A DNA stretch of 64,000 nt from Vitis vinifera. Taxonomy: Eukaryota > Streptophyta > Magnoliopsida > Vitales > Vitaceae. A program made the position numbers and the translations under genes. Shown one piece after another: positions 12,640 to 24,821 of this stretch. The notes below the pieces were generated by a model. It saw only the letters and a list, made by a program, of their open reading frames with translations. It was not told the DNA's origin and did not search any database. Positions within the stretch are counted from its first letter, which is position 1, and each line of letters opens with the position of its first letter. The stretch is from the NCBI RefSeq assembly GCF_030704535.1, contig NC_081822.1:7420501-7484500 (forward strand), read 5' to 3'.

Positions 12640-14036
12640 TAGCTCAAAAGACACAAACAAAGAACAAAATTAATAAGAAGAAAAACTTATCGGCTGAGAC
12701 GTGAAAAACTTATGCCTTTGAATTGGACTTCTCAGTTCTCTTCCTATGGCAACATTGAGCTGCACGGTGTCCAAACTTGCCACAGACAAAACAATTACCC
12801 CATTTTTTAATAGTTGAGTTATGAACCTTGTTTGATGCATTGGGCTTGGTTCTAGAGTTTTGTTTCCTGGACCTATTGTTTTTGGGTTTAGGTTTTTCTT
12901 CTACTACATTAGCCTTAGAAGACAATTCTTTAACTTTCTCAACATTGTCCATATATTGGTTTTGTTCATCAATCCTAATGTGGATTATGACATCTTCTAA
13001 GGACATCTGTTTCCTTTTATGTTTCATGTTATTTTTCTAATCTTTCCAAGACTCTCGAAAAGTCTCTACTAAATAACCAACCACAAAAGGTTTAGGTAAT
13101 TTAATGTCTTCAATAGCTAAGTCATTAATCAACAAGTGGTAGTCATTGATTTAAGATGATACATCTCTACCCTAGGTCATTTGGAAATTTCTAAAATTCC
13201 CTATGACATATTTCTGAGTTCCTGCATTTTCCAAAATATATTTTTTATTCATTGCATCCCAAATTTCTTTTGCAACTTTAAATTGATAATAAATATCAAA
13301 AAGTTTATTAGAAATGGTACTCAGAATAAAATAGACAACTTGTTTATTTCCAGTTTCCCAAGTTGGTAATAGATGAGAACTATTTTCTGGTTTTGGGTCA
13401 GTCAAAATGTGTCCCAAGTTCACTACATCAAGTGCAGAGAAAACCCTTTCCGGCCATCTCTTAAAGAATGTCCCATTGAAGGGATCAATTTTAGAGGTGT
13501 CAGGACGGGTGTGAATTAGAAAAGCTTCCATTTGGATATATTTCAAAATTGTTGGATTTAAGGGTATGGAAACAAATGACTAGCCCAAAAGACACAAACA
13601 AATAACATAATTAATAAGAAGAAAAACTTATCGGTTGAGACGTAACAAACACTGTCCTTGAAATAGATCCACCCGCCTCGAAGACTAACTCGGTGCACTA
13701 GGGTTCTGGTGGTCTACCTCTAGGATTCAATAGCCAGATCTTACCTCAGGTGCACTTTGTAAGTGAGATGTGTACAACTCGGGTTTTGAAAAAATTCATC
13801 TAGATATCGTATGAAAAGATTCTTTGAAAAATTCTCTGAAAATTTGGTATTGGTTATTAGAAAGTGAGGGGTGACCTGTTTTTATAGGCTACTAACACAG
13901 TCCCAATAAGACTCTACTTGTAATTAGAATATGATTTGCTAAACCATTGTAAAAGAGTTTGCATTTCTTTTCTTTAAACTTTTTTTATATTGTTCTTTGT
14001 GTTGTTTATAATTTTTTTTTTAGTATATAATTTATC
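12640..14036 (-). mobile_element. Ty1/copia-type fossil on the minus strand: gag with zinc knuckle, leader/LTR-like end
   Basis: A broken remnant in the opposite direction to the 11.3-kb piece. From right to left it shows an LTR/leader-like segment (about 13560-14000), gag N-terminus and core (13172-13546; FFKRWPERVF, LTDPKPE), a gap, and a basic region with a CCHC zinc knuckle (CFVCGKFGHRAAQC, near 12760-12800). A short piece of leader sequence recurs at about 12640-12700, so the remnant is mosaic. No pol genes are visible. It is disabled in several places. Confidence 0.75.
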
Positions 14037-14745
14037 ATTTCCAGTTTCCCAAGTTGGTAATAGATGAGAACCATTTTCTGGTTTTGGGTCAGTCAAAATG
14101 TGTTTCAAGTTCACTACATCAATTACAAAGAAAACCCTTTCTTGCCATTTCTTAAAGAATGACCCATTGAAGGGATCAATCTTAGAAGTGTCAGGATAGG
14201 TGTGAATTAGAGAAGCTTCCATTTGGATATATTTCAAGATTGTTGGATTTAAGGGCATGGAAACAAATAACTAGCTCAAAAGACACAAACAAAGAACATA
14301 ATTAATAAGAAGAAATTTTTTTCGGTTGAGACGTAATAAACACTGTCCTTGAAATAGATCTACCCTCCTCGAAGACGAACTCGGTGCACTAGGGTATCAG
14401 TGGTCTACCTCTAGGATTCAATAGTCAGATCTCACCTTAGGTGCACTCTGTAAGCGAGATGTGTACAACTCAGGTTTTGAAAAAATTCATCTAGATAGAT
14501 ATATGAAAAGATTATCTAAAAAATTATCTGAAAAATTCTCTGAAAATTTGGTATTGGTTATTAGAAAGTGAGGGATGACCTATTTTTATAGGTTATTAAC
14601 ACAGTCTCAATGAGACTCTACTTGTAATTAGAATATGACTTGCTAAACCATTGTAAAAGAGTTTGCATTTCTTTTCTTTAAACTTTTTTATATTGTTCTT
14701 TGTGTTGTTTATAATTTTTTTTTTGGGTATATAATTTATCATTTT
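14037..14745 (-). mobile_element. Duplicated leader-plus-gag segment of the copia-type fossil
   Basis: About 700 bp repeats the adjacent stretch 13346-14036 in the same orientation: gag N-terminal coding (from about 14040 to 14258) followed by the same leader/LTR-like sequence, including the unusual tail near 14690-14745 that matches 13980-14036. The copies differ by scattered substitutions, so the duplication is not very recent. It is broken like its neighbour. Confidence 0.75.
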
Positions 14746-15278
14746 CCACCCCCAAACCTTTCTTGGATGATTCTTTTAACTAAATTAGTTCTTATTCATA
14801 CTTCAAAACATCATTTTTTTTTTTTTTTTGGGATAACCGATTAAAAGGGACAAATATCCCTCAATATTGCAGAACTAACCCCTCACTTATTTAAGTCTCA
14901 AAAATGACCCAATTCGGACAAAAATACCCCATCAGCTATCTTTTTAGCCCATTTTCCCTCCAACTCCAATTTTCCCTTGTATTGTGTCTCTTCCTTACCC
15001 TGCAAATCCATTTGTTCCATCTGTTAACCTGTGAGAAACAAATCACGAAGGATTTTTCCGTTTATTGCAAGAGAACAAAAAGGCAACACAACACAAAGTA
15101 AAAACAGAAAGTAAGTTTCACTATTTCATTCTTTGATTTTAGTTTTTTGAACTGTGCATATGAATCTTCATCCATGAAATGAGAAAAAACCCTAAGTGTC
15201 TTATTTTGGTTCATTTTTTTTTTTTCAATCAAACCCTATTTTTCATCTTTTTGATATTGTGTGTTGATTCAGTTCATG

Positions 15279-16264
15279 AAAATGGAGGAAGAAAAAAATT
15301 CGGTGATGAAAAATACGAAACAGAAAAGGTATAAAATTTTGGGAAAAAAAAGAAGTGAAAGAAAGCCAGGTTTTGAAACCTCATCATCGTCATCAAAAAA
15401 TGAGAAGAAATCAACTGATTCAGTAAGCATTAATTTTCTACTTAAAATTTTGATTTTTAATTTTATCATTTTTAATCGATTATCTTTTTTTTTTTTTATG
15501 AATTTATTTTTCATGAATTGATAATGTAATTGTTGAAAATTTTCTCAGTGAGGTTATAGTCCAAGGTTTAAAGCAATATTTGAATGATTAGAAAAAACTA
15601 AACTTAACTACTATCAAGTTTACCATCAAAAGGTTTTGAAATTTTGTGTAATGAAGTTATTTGTTATGAATTTATAACGTATTTGAATATAATTTTTATG
15701 AAATTATTTTATCCAAATATTTAGAATTTTGATTTAAATATATATGTTAAGAAAAAATTGAACTTAACTGCTATCAAGTTCATTGTCAACAAGTTGCAAT
15801 TTCAAAATGGGTATTAGGAGTTGTCCACCTTCATCGAAGGATTATATATGTATATGACTTATTGATGAGCATCAATAATAATGCAAGATTGCAAGTTGCC
15901 ATTAAACCATTAGCCAAATTGTTGCCGCATATATTGAATGCAATAGCATATTATGGGTTTCATGGTGACACAAAAGTTAACTACCAGGAATGGAAAATTG
16001 AACGGCTGTAAGATATTCCTCAATAGGAAAATGAGTAAGTGATCTTAAATTTACTTTCATAACTTATACACTTAATCCTTAATAATATCCCTAACATTGA
16101 TTATTTGTGTACCATGTAGTGGTGATTGTGGCATGTTTGTTATCAAATATGTTGAATACTTAATGCACAACCATCCATTGAAGTCATTAACAAGTGCTCG
16201 AATGGACTGGTTTCGGGAAAAGATTGCAGCAGAGTTATTTTATATGAAATACTTGCCTATGTAA
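15279..16264 (+). pseudogene. Ulp1-like (C48) cysteine protease remnant of MULE-A
   Basis: The 3' part is clear. GVVHLHRRIIYVYDLL (about 15828-15875) and a following helix region lead to a donor after 16033, then an exon at about 16120-16264 with GDCGMFVIKYVEYLM and a final YMKYLPM stop. GDCG holds the catalytic cysteine of SUMO-type proteases, retained here. The catalytic His-Trp is lost, since the sequence reads Lys-Trp where the reading frame emerges from palindrome-repeat sequence. Two stops replace Gln codons just before the donor. A charged exon at 15279-15421, with a good GTAAGC donor, may be the 5' exon. The middle of the gene is missing. Such genes are carried as cargo by KI MULEs, where their role is unknown. 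Confidence 0.75.
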
Positions 16265-16439
16265 TGAATTCATGTTGATATTTCACATTTTGATAATGTA
16301 GTTGGATGGTTTGTTATATGTAATTGGATAGCTTCATATATGTAGTTAGACATTTTGATAAATGTAGTTGGACAGGTTGATATATCTACTTGGATATTTT
16401 GATGAATGTTGTTCGATAGTTATGTATACAATTGGCCTT

Positions 16440-17160
16440 TTAAACTAAACTTGAATGTTGTCAAGTTGTTATGTGTACAAACTTGAAGGTAGTTAAGTCC
16501 ACAGTCTTAATAGAACACCTGAACTTAACTACTATCAAGTTAACTGTGAACAAACTTGACAGATATTAAGTCGAAATCTATTCCAGAATAACATATTTAA
16601 TCTGGACTTAACAGGTATCAAGTTGATCTTCTATAGACTCATAGGAAGTTGTGTCTACAGTTGCCATTTTAACTTGAACTTAACTATTGTCAAGTTATTT
16701 TATGAACAAACTTGAAGGTAGTTAAGTCCACAGTCTTCAGACAAAACCTAAACTTAACTATTGTCAAGTTGTTTTATGAACAAGCTTGAAAGTAGCTAAG
16801 TTCACAGTCTTCAGACAAAACCTGAACTTAACTATTGTCAAGTTGTTTTATGTACAAACTTGAAGGTAGTTAAGTTCACGGTCTTTAAACAAAACCTGAA
16901 CTTAACTATTGTAAAGTTGTTTTATGTATAAACTTGAAGGTAGTTAAGTCCACAGTCTTTAGACAAAACATGAACTTAACTATTGTCAAGTTGTTTTATG
17001 TACCAACTTGAAGGCAGTTAAGTCAACGGTCTTTAGACAAAACCTGAACTTAACCATTGTCAAGTTGTTTTATGTACAAACTTGAAGGTAGTTAAGTCTA
17101 TAGTCTTCAGATAAAACCTAAACTTAACTATTGTCAAGTTCCTTATTAATAAATGTGAGA
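16440..17160. repeat. ~75-bp tandem array with paired palindromes, MULE-A
   Basis: Eight or nine diverged units of about 75-80 bp. Each holds two near-palindromes, AACTTAACTATTGTCAAGTT and ACTTGAAGGTAGTTAAGT, separated by short spacers (GTTTTATGTACAA and CCACAGTCTTCAGACAAAAC). Isolated copies of the same motif also occur at about 15590, 15765 and 20345-20400. The array lies between the convergent 3' ends of the two element genes. Confidence 0.9.
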
Positions 17161-17443
17161 ACAGTTGAGTCCATAGTTTGAGAATAAAAATGTAATTTTC
17201 ATTCATACTTTATACATAACTCATCATAACATATATGTATAAAAGTAACAAATATCTCCATTTCTATGGGTATGCAAAAAAAGGGGATCATTATTACAAT
17301 ATTCATCTATGTGTTTATCCTATCACCTTATACAAAAAAAGTAACTTACATTTCCATTCACATGGGTACCAAAAAAACAAAAAAGCTCACTATTACAATT
17401 TTCATTCCATGCAAGTTCATAGAGTGCCAAAGCTATCATGATA

Positions 17444-20400
17444 TCAAGGGATTGGTCGTTTGCATGTTTTCCAATTATGCCCATATTGACCACATCGACT
17501 ACAACGAGATGTGTGCTTGCCCTCTCCACCAGAAGAAATTCTTACTTTCCTTGGTCTTCCTGTTGGACGTCTCGTTTTAGGTGGTAACACAACTTTGTCA
17601 CGAATATGATTAGGTACTACCCAATCTATTTCATTTCCAGTTGGATAAATACATTCTGAATATGAAGATAACAATGCTTTAGTAGTAAAATACTTGGAGC
17701 ACAAAGTGTAACATGAAATGTTGTAAAATCTACAAGCAGCAATGGCATGTGCACATGGAATATGATCAAGATCAAATTGTCGACATGTGCATGAACGAGT
17801 GTCTAAATTCACTTGAGCACTAATTCCAGCATAGTTAACATTACACTCCTTGGAGTTGATAGGTTCCACTAGATATGTTGCTGACATATTATACATCGAA
17901 TGAAGTTCTCCATCAGCCCACATGGTAAGTTCAGTTGACATTGACATTGCTTGTTGTTGATGAGTCACAAACCATTTTTGAAGTAAGTTTCTCAATTCTT
18001 CAACCAATTGCAAAACTGGAAGATCTCTAGCATTTTTCAACACAGCATTAAGGCTTTCAACGATCCCTGTCGTCATGATATTATATCTTTTTCCGGTAGA
18101 ATATGAACGTGCCCATCGATCAACACCTATATCCATCAAATATCTTGCTGCTCTTGGGTCAATCATCTCTAGTTGCCCAAATATAAAATTAAACTCTGAA
18201 ACATGATAAGCATGGGCAGCATCATGGAACAACTTATGAATTACAGGATTCTTGAACTTTGTCTTCAAATTTTGTCCAACGTGATAAGTGCAAACACCAT
18301 GCCTCGCATGGGGAAATACTTTATGTACTGCTTTTTCAATGCTACCATGTCGATCTGATATCACAAACAAATCATCAATGTGTCCAAGTGCATCATGCAG
18401 TTTTTGTAAAAACCACTCCCATGAGGCATCATTTTCTGAATCACCAATCCCAAAGGCTAAAGGGTATATCTGATTGTTGCCATCTTTACACGCTGCAATA
18501 AATAAAGTCCCTAAGTACTTTGCTTTCAAAAATGTCTCATCAACTGCAATCACAGGCCTTATTGATGTGTGAAACCCAACAAGAGATGCACCAATCGACA
18601 TAAAAAAGTATTTGAATTGATTATCACAATCAGTAACTATATCAGTAATGGTACCAAGATTTTTTTGCTCTAAAACATAGCAATAGGATGATAAAGTGTT
18701 ATAAGACTCCTCAGGTGATCCCCTAATAGAACCTAGAGCAAGTTCTTTGGCTCTCCACGCCTTATCATAACTGATTTGAACACCATACTGCTTTCGAATG
18801 TCTGCTACAATGTCTTTTGGTCAAAATTCACAACCAACCCCTTGATATGTTTCTTTTATACTCTCACCAATCAACCAACTACTTGCATGTCGATTGTCAC
18901 GAGACATCATACCTAACCGACAAGTGTGTATTGAATAGAATTTCATTATTTGAAACATATTGGAAATCCCCAACTTGGTAGCACGAACTCGCCACTTGCA
19001 TTCTTTATCAAAACATTCAACAAGCAATAACTTAGTAGTGGATTTAGTTGTTTTGAACTCAAACTTCCTTTTCAGAGCCATCATATACAACTTCTTTTAT
19101 AATTCTTTCTTATTTGAGTGTATTTGGTGCTCTTCTAGATGGTCATCACTAATTCCACTAACTATAGGTTATTGCATCATGTTTTGTCTTTCATTTGCTA
19201 CATCTTCGATTATAGTGGGATTGTCATGTATGAAACCATCATTTGTATCAATCATGGTCAAGATTTCTGCACTCTGAGTTGAACTAGTTCTGAATGAGCC
19301 AATTTGGGTCACTTGCTTATCACTAGTAGGGTTAGTATTCATCCTATAATCCTCCTCATTAATTGCAGTCTCATTCATGTTCCAATCATGAACTTTATAC
19401 CCTTCAAGTGACTCATTTTGAAATCTTGGTCCATTTTCACCATCAATAGTAAGAGTTTCAACTGAATCACAATGAATGTGTCTACTGTTTTGCATCAACA
19501 TTGAGTCTCCATTCAATTCTTTATCAATTTCAGAAGGCATATGACATTCAAAATAAAAATTGCAAATTGATTTCTTATTGTGATTATCAATTCTGTTTTC
19601 AACTATGATGCACAATGGAACAGACAGCTTACCATTTGTACAATTTAAACCAGTAAAGAATTTCACATCCCCATCATCAGTTAGTTGTATAAGACTTGTG
19701 GGTATGTTGGCATTGAATACATACTTCATTGAAAGAAAACAATTTGTTGGATCTAGCTCCAGAATATGATGGACAACCCCTAATAACTCTTTATATGATA
19801 TAGTTTTCGGGATCTCAATGCCTTTACCTTTACTTCCTTCGAAATAGAAAACATTTCCATCTCGTACCCATTCTCCTTCATATAAAAGCATTATTCCTAC
19901 TTCATCAACCACTAAAATAACAAAATAATTCAATTAGTGGTATCAACAAACAATATTAGAATATTTTTTAGTTACATCATAGCATTAGCACCAATAAGTA
20001 GGTATTAATTTTAAAAAACTCATTCATTATTAAATACATATTATTTCATTACACATATTTATTTTTTTAATAAACAACAAATAAATAACATTATTAATCA
20101 TCTTTACTACCTCAAATAATACCAATAATGCTAAAGAAATACAATGTATATAGTTATTAAATATATTCAAACATTGTAACTCTAAACTATTTTAAACAAT
20201 AAAAATATATTTATTTACTAAAAGATTGGTTATGTTATAATTCATTTAATGTCAAGGGTAATTTGCAAATGATTCAACTCAAATTGAGTATAATTAAATA
20301 AAATAACAATAATATAATGTTATTATAAAATAACTATATACAATCTTAACTTACGTCAAGTTTAACTTAACACACGTCAAGTTCAACTTAATATCCGTAA

Positions 20401-20557
20401 GATTTTGATATATAACTAAAAAAGATAACTTTATATATTATATCAAAACCCTATTCACACATATTTACATCTATATAAAGAACAAATATGCAAACAATAC
20501 CAAAACCATCATAAAATTCCACAAGTTTTATTACTTACCATTATTTGATTTTTTCAT
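17444..20557 (-). pseudogene. MuDR/MULE transposase of MULE-A
   Basis: A 19-bp first exon (20539-20557, MKKSNN) splices through GTAAGT to a TTTTAG acceptor at 19911; the second exon runs to 17444, giving an 829-codon frame. The N-terminal third (19169-19911) is the variable region. The MuDR DNA-binding part lies near 18821-19090 (CFDKECKWRVRA). The catalytic domain has VDETFLK, ISDRHG and TTGIVESLN (D, D, E). A SWIM finger (CTCRQFDLDHIPCAHA) and a C-terminal CCHC knuckle (CSRCGQYGHNWKTC) follow. The frame has no shift but three internal stops: two TAA between 19090 and 19169 and one TGA just below 18821. It looks recently silenced. Confidence 0.92.
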
Positions 20558-21078
20558 ATAGACAATGTTTCTCCACACTACACTTTTTAAGCTGATGGTT
20601 TCCTTCTTTTAATCCCTTTTTTCATGGCTGTAAATGATATTAAAAAAATTATAACAATTTCAAACTTATTTAAATATTTACTACATCTCATTAAATGTTT
20701 GAAAATATTCAATAAATAAAACATGAAAGAAAAAAATATGGAAAAATAAAAATAAACGTACACTGTTTATCTAACCACAACTTAAAGCGCTTTAAGTTGA
20801 AGAAATCCGAAGAGAAACTGTGTGAGATTTGAAGAAATGCACTGAAAAGAGAGAAACGGAATAACAGGAGAAAATGAAAAAAAGGAGAAAGTGGAAGAAA
20901 TAATAAAAAAGAGGTGAATGGAGGGAAATAAAATTAGAATGGGAGGGAAAAAGGAGTTGATGTAGCTGAAGGGTATTTTTGTCCAAATCGGGTCATTTTG
21001 GAGGCTATTAAAAGTGGGGGTTAGTTTTACAATATTGAGGGTTTTTTGTCCCATTTGATCAGTTTTCCCTTTTTTTTT

Positions 21079-23460
21079 CACATTTTTTTTCTTTTTTCCT
21101 TTCTTTTTGCTTTGTAATAAAGCCATTACTGATTTTTTCTTTAATCTTTATTATAGGATATGAGAAGGTATCAAATGATGTTAATAATCTGTTTGTTTTC
21201 TTTTATACTCTCTTTTTATTTCTATTTTTAGTATATGATGAAGAAATTTGAAACCTACCTTACCATTTTTTATTACAAAAAAAAGAGATAAAGAAGCAAT
21301 TAATCTTCATTTTTTTAGTTATGAAAAACTTTTAAGAGAGATAAAGAGTTAGTCTAAAAGAAATTAAAAAACTTTATCTATACAATAAGATCAAATGATG
21401 GTAAGTAGCAAATCTCATCTATGAAAAATTATTGTTATTTTGGTGAACTTAATTATAGTTAAGTGTAGATCCACATTTTGAATAAAAATTTAATCCTAAT
21501 TAAGTTCTTTGTAAATGAAATTTAGTCATAGTATTGTTCACATCAATATTATGACTAAAAATTTAACTATAGCTAAGGTCTATGTAAATTTAATTTTAAT
21601 ATACTTATTATAATAAAATTCAAAAGATTATTGCTAAAAAGTTCTTTATAAATGAAACTTAACCATAATATAATTTAAGTGCATAAATTATAACAGAAAA
21701 CTTGGATTGTTTAAATCTTTTTATAAATAAAACTTAATTTAAATTAAAGTACATACAAAAATATTAAAGAACAATTAACTCACTTTTCATTAAAATTAGT
21801 TGATATTCATCGATAAAATTATAAGTTCAATAATTCTATATATGAAAATAAAAAATAAAAAAATCTCATGTTTTATACTCCATATCACAATATAGAAAAG
21901 AGGACAATATCGATCTTTTACACGTTCAATGATCATTTAAAAAACTCAAAATCCAACAAAATAAGTTTGTTTCAAATCTTGATATCTCCGCTATTTTCAG
22001 CACAAGGATGCAAAAGAATTAATCATTTGAGTGTCTTGAGATGAAGGTAAAGATGCAATAATAAAAAAAAGATCAAGTTAGATTGATAAAATTATAACTT
22101 CCCTAAATGAGAGAGAAATGATTAAATAAAGCTTCAATTGTGAGGGAAACGAAATTTCAAGTCAACTATCCAAATACCCAAATCTTTAGAGGGAACCAAA
22201 TTTGAACTTCTCTCCCCTCCACAGCCCCCACCCCCCACCACCCCCCACTAACTTGTGTTTCTCTAGATATTTTGTTTCTACATGTTTTCTTTTAAAATCA
22301 CTTGAGAGAGGATGCATTTGGTATTAGATTGAAGGAGATCATTTGTGTCAGATAACATTGTTGGAAGACGTCCTCAATTAGTCGACACATAGGAAGATTT
22401 GTTGGTTTTCTAGTTTGCATTCATTTTTATTTTTATCATTATTATTATTATTTTTATAATGACCATTTTTTTTTTTCATATTATGTAAAAATTGGTATGA
22501 CCAAATTATTATACTTAATTACATACTTAATCTTATGAAACCACTAATAGTTAAATAATTGGATGAATTTATTACTTGGAATGACAAGAATTATATTATT
22601 GCCTATATAAATGAAACTTAACCAAACATAATTTAAGTTCAAGTAAATATTTTGATTGAGAATTTAACATTAGCTAAATTCTTCATTAATTATAACTCAA
22701 CTATGATTAAGTTTAAATATATATTCTAACTAAGAAATTAACCTTAGTTGAGTCTTATTGTAAATGAAACCTAATAATAGTTAAGTTCCAATAAATATTT
22801 TAAAGAACTTAACCTCGGTTAAATTCTTCATACATGAAGCTTAATCATAATTAAGTCTAAATGAACATTTTAATATAAAACTCAACTTTAGTTTAGTTTT
22901 TATAAATGGAACTCAAACATAGTTAAATTTAGGTGTGGTTGAGAACTTGTCAACAATATTGAAATCATCGTAATTTTTCACACATAGGATTCATTGATTG
23001 CTATCATTTGATATTCTCACATGGTTAAAAGTTTTCCAACTCCTTTTGAGCTAATTATTTATCTCTCTTCAACTCTTTTGAGAATTCCTTTTTTTTTTTT
23101 TTTTTGCAATGTAAAATGAGGTTTTACATCTCTTTAAATGAAAAAGAAAATAAAATATAAAGGAAAAATAAAGTTGGTTGGTTCCTTTTATGGACATTAA
23201 TGAAAAGTAGAGGAAAGAATATTGAGAGTTCAAGTTTCTATACTACAAGGAAATAAAGAAAAGAAAAAAGTGAGATGAACATGAAAGAGAACATGGATAA
23301 GGAAAAAAAGAAAAAATAGAAAAATAAAATTAGGCCTAAAATAAGGGTAAAAATAAAAAAGAAAAAGACATTTTTGTCCAAGACGGGTTATCTTTCAAGT
23401 TTTAAAAGGGGAAGGTTATTTGTATAAATAAAAAGCATTATTGAATCCTTTGGTTAAAAT
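21079..23460. mobile_element. MULE-B: non-autonomous relative abutting MULE-A
   Basis: The right end (about 23365-23460) aligns with the right TIR of MULE-A through ATTTTTGTCCAAGACGGGTT and the following AAAAGGGG-AAGGTTA. The interior at 21230-21400 resembles 47700-47850 of MULE-C (AAGAAATTTGAAACCT, AGTCTAAAAGAAA). Diverged AACTTAA...TTAAGTT palindromes recur from about 21445 to 22940. No Ulp1 or transposase coding is visible. A matching left TIR is absent; MULE-A begins where it should be, so A may have inserted at B's left end. Limits are approximate. Confidence 0.6.
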
Positions 23461-23579
23461 GGCTTAGTTAAACAAAGCTAATTTAGTTAAACAAAACATC
23501 CTAATTTAATTAAACAAGACATCCTACGAAGGTAAATTGAATTTTAAAACTTTTTTCGAAAATACTTTTGATTAAACAA

Positions 23580-23830
23580 GGAATAGTTTAATTAATATAA
23601 AGACATAGAGTTAGAGAGATGTAAACATGATTTTTATAGTGATTTGACAAATCCTATTTATGTCCATTTCCCCTCAACCTCCTTCTGAGCGAGGACTATA
23701 TCAAGAGTTCAACCTAAACCTTCAAGTCTTTACAATTAGATTCACGGCTCCAATGGGTTTTGCAAATCTCTCTTCAAATAATTTTAAGAATACTCAACCT
23801 TAAATAAATAAAGATTTAAGAACACTCTCC
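23580..23830. mobile_element. Possible LTR-type retroelement remnant
   Basis: The stretch with GAGAGATGTAAACATG, a CTCAACCTCCTTCTGAGCGA segment and a clustered GGCTCCAATGGGTTTTGC resembles terminal sequence of copia-type plant retroelements as I remember it. There is no coding part and no partner LTR in the window. If real, it is a short, old, solitary fossil. Confidence 0.3.
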
Positions 23831-24821
23831 CTAACACAATAAATGCTTAAATATAGGAGAAATAATGATGAATAGAGAGATGTACTAAAATGATTTGCAA
23901 GTGCATGATTAATGCACCAAAAGAAAGAAGTTTTAAATGAGAGAAACAAGTAGAGAATTTAATACAGATGTTCTCATAACAATAAATGAATGATAACTCT
24001 TTATTTATACATTTGCAACCTATAAATAATATCAAAAAATTTGAACGATATACTCAATATTAGAGAGTCTTATTGATATATACTCAAGTTTAGATTAAAA
24101 ATGATATTTAAAGCTTAATTTCAAGAAGAACCAAGAATGCAAATAATACATAAACAAGTAAAGATCCTAAATGTACTCAAAGTATTTATCTTACATCGAG
24201 TTCTTGGATTTTTTCGAAGTTCACTTTTCTTTCTATTTTACCTAAAACTTAAAAAATGAGCAAAAGCCTTGTAGACTTCAAAAGTCATAAAATTACCTTC
24301 TCTCACCATTTTTTCATTATGTGATCATAAACTTAAATGTTACTATTAATTTAAAAAAAACTTAGCTGTAAAGCCTCTCAAATATTATCCTGTTACCCCC
24401 AAGGACAATTCTTCAAAAAGGTATTATTAGACGAGTCAGAAGTGAATTCAGTCGAAGGAAGAAAATAGGAATGGAAAGAAGGTTGGGAAGAAGTGAAGGT
24501 AGAGTTAAGAGGATTTCTCGGATGGGTGATCTAGAGTAATAAAATTGGGTAAATCAGAAATTTCACATACATTTTTAAATTTAAAAATATAATAAATAAA
24601 CAAATAAGCGTACAAACATAAGAAGGTGAAGAGTACATCACTCCCCTTCTTTACAAACCTTATTTTAAACATTAAAAAGGAGATTAGCGATACTTCTAAT
24701 TACAAAATAAATCTTTTAATATTTTAAAATACTGAAAAGATTCTAAATTTTCATTCTCAAAATCAAGTTATATTGAAAGGGTTAGGTGGGGCACAGGAGT
24801 CAGTGAAAAAAATATGTTAGC
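23831..24821. other. AT-rich intergenic stretch
   Basis: No supported gene; frames are short and low-complexity. A patch of GA-rich sequence near 24430-24540 has no coding character that I recognise. Confidence 0.5.

Larger units (their letters stand above)
14821..21078. mobile_element. MULE-A: 6.2-kb KI-type Mutator-like element with TIRs
   Basis: The element spans 14830-21069. The left terminus (GGGATAACCGATTAAAAGGG) and the right terminus read backwards (GGGAAAACTGATCAAATGGG) begin inverted repeats of about 130 bp sharing CCCTCAATATTG, AATGACCC and GGACAAAAATACCC. Nine T's flank each side (14821-14829, 21070-21078), consistent with a 9-bp target duplication, though a T-tract is weak proof. 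Inside are a Ulp1-like protease remnant on plus, a palindrome-rich repeat array, and a MuDR-type transposase on minus, convergently arranged. MULEs that carry Ulp1-like genes are known as KI or Kaonashi elements. Stops in both genes show this copy is no longer autonomous. Confidence 0.92.

Noticed and set aside
14701-14829. Left TIR of MULE-B to the left of MULE-A
   Set aside because: I looked for TIR-like sequence left of the MULE-A insertion and found no convincing match.
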